DNA from: Gorsachius magnificus
Taxonomy: Eukaryota > Chordata > Aves > Pelecaniformes > Ardeidae
Length of the DNA: 64,000 nucleotides
Assembly: GCA_034008185.1 (NCBI GenBank)
Contig: CM067081.1
Coordinates: forward strand, 151,868,258 to 151,932,257
Direction of reading: 5' to 3'
A program made the translations under genes and the position numbers. The notes below the pieces were generated by a model. That model was not told where the DNA came from and made no database searches. It saw only the letters and a program-made list of their open reading frames with translations. Below are positions 59,101 through 64,000 of the stretch, one piece after another. Positions within the stretch are counted from its first letter, which is position 1. The number at the start of each line of letters is the position of its first letter.

Positions 59101-61575
59101 CTTGGTTTGCTGTCCAAGACTTCAAAAGCAATGAGGAAGGAGGAGTGAATATGCAGACCCCCTTGCAAGATGTCAGAAAAGAAGCTCAAATTCACAAAGA
59201 TATTTCAGCTTGTTTTGAAGCAGAAGCCTAAAACGTGTCCCAGAAAGCCTATGGATAGGCTTATTCGTGATACTTTCAGATATGTTCAGAGGCACTTTGT
59301 AGAACTGGTGCTCACCTTGTTTTGGCAGCAATTCTCATAAGCATTTCACTGTGCAGGAAGTTATTAACAGGTAAGAAATAGGTACAGATGTAGATTTATG
59401 TGATTAGTGTGGTTTTGACATTCATTTTATTGCCAATCTTTGACACATTGTCAGATTTTTGGATAGGGGGCTAGGAGGTAGAGCTGGTTTTTCTACAGCT
59501 TGGTTTGCCCATGCTCTGTAAATGTCTGTGATGATTTGAAGTCAGTCCCTTGACAGCTTTCATGTATTAGATTTTTACATTGTTTTATGTTTTTATCCTT
59601 TGAAAACACTTTCAAAAAGCCAGTTATGAATTTTCCATTCTACTTTTCTTGCCCTCTAAAAATTATGCATGATTCCTCCTAACCTGACCACATAATTTCT
59701 TTTCACCAGATTTGTTACGAGATGGAGTTATACACAAAGCCATAACTCTGTTTTAAAATAAATCACTCTAGAAGCTATAAATTAAATTGAACCTTAAATT
59801 GCTAATAGATTTTAAAAAAAACCTGTTATGTTGTTAGTCAACTTGAAATTGTGATAATGTCTTCAAGGAAAAGAAATAATGATAGTCCATGTTCTGAAGT
59901 TTAAAAAGTGAAAAAGTTTTAGAGCATTGGGATGAAAAAAACCCGACCTACCTGGGTCTGGAAACTTAAAATAAGAAACTTGCAGCCCTGCTGTTGTTTC
60001 TGTTTAGGAAATCCTCCTCCTTTTAGCATGTTACCAATAATAATCAACTCTTCTTGTATGGTTAGCTCAACGCAGGGCAGCTATACCACCTGCCTCCTGC
60101 TGAATTCCGGCTGCGAATTGCCTGGGTGAGCGGAGGATGAGTTTTCAGGAATTCAATGAATATTATTACCTAGCTTCACAGTGCAGCAGTCAGAAAGGCA
60201 AGGTGAACCAACTACCAGCTCAGCTTCAGCAAAATCTATGCAGATTAATCATTCTTTTATACCCGTTTACCTTGAGGAACCATATTTCCTTTTCAGACCC
60301 AATAAATGCACGTTACGAGCTGAAACTCTGAAGTTCCCCTAACAGAGTCTACATTTTTGTTCTTAGATGAACTCGGAAATATCAGAGATATTGATTCTTT
60401 GCGTAGTCAGAATAAGCAGTGCTACAGCCCCTGTAACTGTGTGCCTTGAGGGAGGAAGAGCCATGATCAGCTATGTAAAGGCAGGATAGTTAGCAAAAAT
60501 TTTGTTCTTTGACTAAAACTGGAAAGCTCCTTGCTTCCAAAGGTAGCAAATTTATTGGAGATTGTTTTCAGCCCAGCTGTCATTTCATTAAAAATCATGG
60601 CAATAACTTGGAGTGGATTGGAGAGATTATCTTCCTTTCCATCAAGAACCAAATGCAGACTGGGTTATCATTGTGTTTTTCATATCATGTTGCACTGACC
60701 TTTTCTCTGGGGGGTTATAAGCAGCCCAGGACAATAAAAGCAAAAGAGGCTGTTTTTTTTTTTTTTTCTTTATTACATGCTGTTATTTAAGGAAATTCAG
60801 CCATGACTATTTCTTTCCTGCCCACCACTGCAGCAAAATTCTGGTATAAGAATCATACATCTTATGTTTGAAATATCAACGCTTGTGTTATTGCTGAAAC
60901 TTTAAAAAACACAGTCAGTTCTTGTTACATGTATTTAAGCATTTTTGTTTAATGTTTTTTTTATGCTGGACTGTAAGAAGACTCCCCTCTTAGTTGTGCC
61001 TTGAAGTTGTGGAGCCAGCTCTAAGCATCGTTCCCATCTGAGGTCTGGAAGGTCAAGTTATTTTTAAAGCTAGTGCTGCAGCTGAAACACAGTTCAGGCC
61101 CTATAATGGTGCTATTAGGTGGTGTGGTAAAATGGGTTGTGAAAACAACAGTAAAGTAAAATAAACACATGTCACTTCCTCCACTGAAGCACATAACTCA
61201 GGGGCTGCGGAGCCATGTGCCTTCTCCTCCTCTGGCTTTCTGCTTTCCAACTCCCGTCTGTAATCCATTGGAAACCTTCATTATTTCAGCATGACTGGGG
61301 TTAACTGCTAAACATGATTTATCGCTGCTGCCTCTCACGAATACACAGATGGAACCTGTGTTTTCAGTTACGCTGTTTTCCAGTTAGATTCAGATTTTTT
61401 GTTGTTGCCGTAATTTTCAAGTTGTAGTGTGGGGGTTTATTGCACAGACTTGATAGCCTATTATCGTTCAAACAAGGGTGGGGAAAAATAATTTGATCGG
61501 GGAAAGGTTGTATATGAAGTAGACATTTCAGTTTCGGTTGTTTTGGGAACAATGCTCAAGTTCTGCAGAACATAG
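56138..61575. other. Intronic sequence, no supported feature
   Basis: A T run lies at about 60751-60767. No gene, RNA gene or clear transposon is recognised. Short open frames on both strands are unconvincing. Confidence 0.55.
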
Positions 61576-61630
61576 ATTTTTTATTTTTTTTTTTTAAATT
61601 ATTATTATTGTTGTTGTTGTTGTTATTAAT
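61576..61630. repeat. T-rich and (TTG)n / (ATT)n simple repeat
   Basis: T runs are followed by attattatt and six or so ttg units, then ttattaat. A compound microsatellite. Confidence 0.88.
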
Positions 61631-64000
61631 TTAGTTGTTTCCTAGAGTTTTCACTACTATTCTTTTAGAAAATAACACAAGCACCAAAGCACTAATTTGG
61701 CCCTTCAGCAAAGTGCACCTGTAATATGAAGTCTGTCTGTCTCTCCCACCTTTCCCCCCGTGCTGCAGCTTCTGGTGGTGCATGTGGTGGTTCCCTGTCC
61801 TCACGGTTGGCCAGCTGAACAGCAGGTCCATGCAGTACCCCAGTACCTTGCATTTTCACATACCTCAGAGTGAAAAGCTTCACTGAAAAATAAAAACATC
61901 ATTTAACTAAAGAACTTATGTTATGCAGAATAGATACGGAATAGACAAATTCTTTTAATAGCAGAGATAGTTTACCCGAGGTGAACATTTTTCTATGTTT
62001 ATGCACTTCATTATTTTCAAAACAGGCCTCAGTCTTCCTTTAAAACAAATTATTTATCCTTATACTATTGTTGCACAGGCCAAGCCACATCCTACCCCTT
62101 CTCTTAAATCCAGCCAGATTTAAGATGTAGTTGTACTGGGAGGTTTAAAAGTGGTGAGGGAGAAGAGTGTCTGGGTGTGTGCTGAGCTGCCTTGGGCATG
62201 GCGGGGCTTTCAGAGGGCACCGGCTGCGATACACGTGGTTCTAGCGGAGGTTTCCCGTGCTGCCAGGTAGCGGGTTGGCAGCTAGAGACAGCACTCAGGG
62301 CTTACTCAAAGAGGATTTTTCTCCCAGAGGAGACGGATGGATTTCCTGTGGCTCCAGCGTGGGTTTTCTGGGAGCAGGTAAGCAGGACAGTAGTCAAGTT
62401 ATGAGGGGATGTGGATATGAAAGAACAACCAAAGCACTAATAGAGCATCTTCCCTGAGTGAGATAATGAATGCTAAGGGACTGTATCTGGGCCTTGCACA
62501 AGTGCACTTGTCTCAGGGTTGATGGGTTGGGTAGGCTTTTGTTTGTTTGCCAAGATCACTGCTGTATAAGGTAAGTAGGATTACTGTTTGTGTTTTAAGA
62601 AGAGCTAATAAAGAAAAAAAACATCGGTTTGGGTGTTTTTCAGCCAGGAAATGGCTCTTGCAGATCTCACTGTTATTTCTGAGTAAAGGGAGAACTGCAG
62701 ATAGGTCTTCTCTTGTGTATACAAACATCTTTTCCACATGTCACCTCCCGGGAGGACTGTATTCCTTTCTCACCTATGCATTATCAGCTTTTGGTATGTT
62801 TTGCAGCCTTATATGTTTAATAATTTTGTGCCTTACTCAGGTCAGACACATGCATTTTAGCTATCTTCAGTGTAAAAACAGCTTGAAGGCAAACTCAGGC
62901 ATATATTACATCACCAACTAAGCTAAGAAATCCCTCATAAGATTCAGGGAGTGCAGTGGTTATACACTCCATCACTGTCCCATCACAGAAAAGTCACCAT
63001 CCGTCAGCTTCTGCACTTGTCCTGATTCAAAGACATCAATTCTTTTGTTACTGTGATAAAAGTAATGCAAGATTGCATTGGAATAAAGTTCTGCAACACG
63101 GAGTACATTTCCAACCTTCTTACGCTGCAAGAGTTACCCTGGGAGGCTTATTTCCTGTAAGGTACAGCTGGCTACAGGCAGCATCTTACTTGGTGCCAGA
63201 TCAGACTTTAGAAGCTCTGTTCCGGCCTGTGGCCTAGTTTGACTTGGTCTTTTCAATTGCTTATGTGAGGGACAAGTTTCTGAGACCCTAAATGCTATGG
63301 GTTTTTTTGTGGGTTTTTTTTTTCTGGAACTGGTCTCATCTAGATATCAAGAGGCATCAAAGACCTCTTTGTCTGCATAGTACGTTTTTAGACCTTGGCC
63401 AAAGTTAATCCCTAATGCATCACCGTTGACCTCAGCTGAACTATATCTAGTATATATTTGCCTCATCATCTGCAAATTGCTGCTAAAAAATTGCTAAATG
63501 TTGCTGTTTAAGAATTTGCATACTGGCATGCGAAGTTGAAGAAAAATAACCCCAGACAACACAGACTCCACACAGCTCTCTTCCATTCAGTACAACTGAG
63601 CTAATTTTCTTGGCCTCAGCGTGCAATGCTGCACTTCAAAACTCATTTGTGAGCTCTAGCTGTTAATGAAAATAGTGGTAGAAACAACTCTCTTTTCTGA
63701 AGAGGCTTTGCCGTGCTCTGTAGGCAGAGAAGTACTCCAGTAACTCCTGTAATTAAGACCTTTCTCCTTTGGAACATATGGCATAAGGATGGGATTAATA
63801 AGAAGGAAGAAGGAAGCTTTGTTTCTCACTCTGACCAAGGTTATTTTTTTCCCCTGTGTGTTTCTTACAACTGTATAAATTCCAAGGTGCCCAAAACCAA
63901 CCATGTTTTGCCTTCTGTGGGTAAGGGATTGACTCCCTATAAGTATTGTCATGCATGTTTTGGCTGGGTACACTGTCTTCTAAAGCAGTCAACTTAATGG
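61631..64000. other. Intronic sequence, no supported feature
   Basis: T runs occur near 63300-63330. Open frames at 62192-62457, 62547-62921 and 63656-63997 match nothing recognisable and have opposite-strand competitors. Confidence 0.55.

Larger units (their letters stand above)
46674..64000 (+). other. BICD1: BICD1 intron 2, 5' portion (continues past the window)
   Basis: The intron begins with gtaaat directly after the exon. The next BICD1 exon would start with codons for an NNEMVELQ-like segment followed by a REYKFREARLLQDY-like helix. Neither is seen on either strand up to 64000, so the intron is at least 17.3 kb. It is ordinary AT-rich sequence with few young transposons. Its recognisable contents are low-complexity tracts, a palindrome at 52.6 kb and one G-run cluster. 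Confidence 0.85.

Noticed and set aside
62547..62921. 124-codon plus-strand frame with a hydrophobic stretch
   Set aside because: The possible membrane-like segment is just T-rich sequence, and there is no family resemblance or splice context.
1..64000. A previously undescribed multi-gene system (defence island, operon, CRISPR or similar)
   Set aside because: The window is avian intronic DNA with one exon. No gene cluster or repeat-spacer structure is present.

Overview
This is vertebrate nuclear DNA, almost certainly from a bird. Chicken-repeat-1 (CR1) LINE fragments recur with the avian-type 3' end (tandem ATTCTATG-like octamers). There are also solo long terminal repeats (LTRs) of a kind I associate with neoavian birds. 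Coding density is very low and the background is AT-rich and intronic.

The only convincing cellular coding sequence is one internal exon on the + strand, 46461-46673. It is 71 codons, phase 0 at both ends, with a consensus acceptor and donor. Its translation is recognisable from memory as the second coding exon of BICD1 (bicaudal D homolog 1), the dynein/dynactin cargo adaptor. The window therefore reads as the 3' part of BICD1 intron 1 (1-46460), exon 2, and the 5' part of intron 2 (46674-64000). Exon 1 and exon 3 are not in the window. No tRNA, rRNA, CRISPR or bacterial-type feature is present.

Region by region: 0.5-4.5 kb is a transposon cluster. It holds three minus-strand LTRs of one family, one with a perfect 5-bp target-site duplication, and a CR1 apparently interrupted by one of them. 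8.5-9.1 kb has a 41-nt poly-T tract and a CR1 tail. 10.5-14.7 kb contains C- and G-run clusters with quadruplex potential. 19.0-20.4 kb holds a candidate LTR and a further repeat-like stretch. 23.6-27.5 kb looks like a decayed minus-strand retroviral relic: frame-broken coiled-coil coding-like sequence between two diverged direct repeats, with a CR1 at its right edge. 33-36 kb has a CpG-dense island-like spot, two CR1 tails, a TTTA microsatellite and a poly-C run. 46.1-46.45 kb, just before the exon, looks like a conserved non-coding element. 52.55-52.72 kb carries a long imperfect palindrome with tRNA-like arms. The remaining intronic sequence shows no supported feature.

Nothing here amounts to a new multi-gene system. 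The observations most worth following are the palindrome at 52.6 kb, the antisense retroviral relic at 24-27 kb, the nested CR1/LTR at 3.1-4.5 kb, and the presumed conserved element beside the exon. All family names were recognised by eye; no database search was run.
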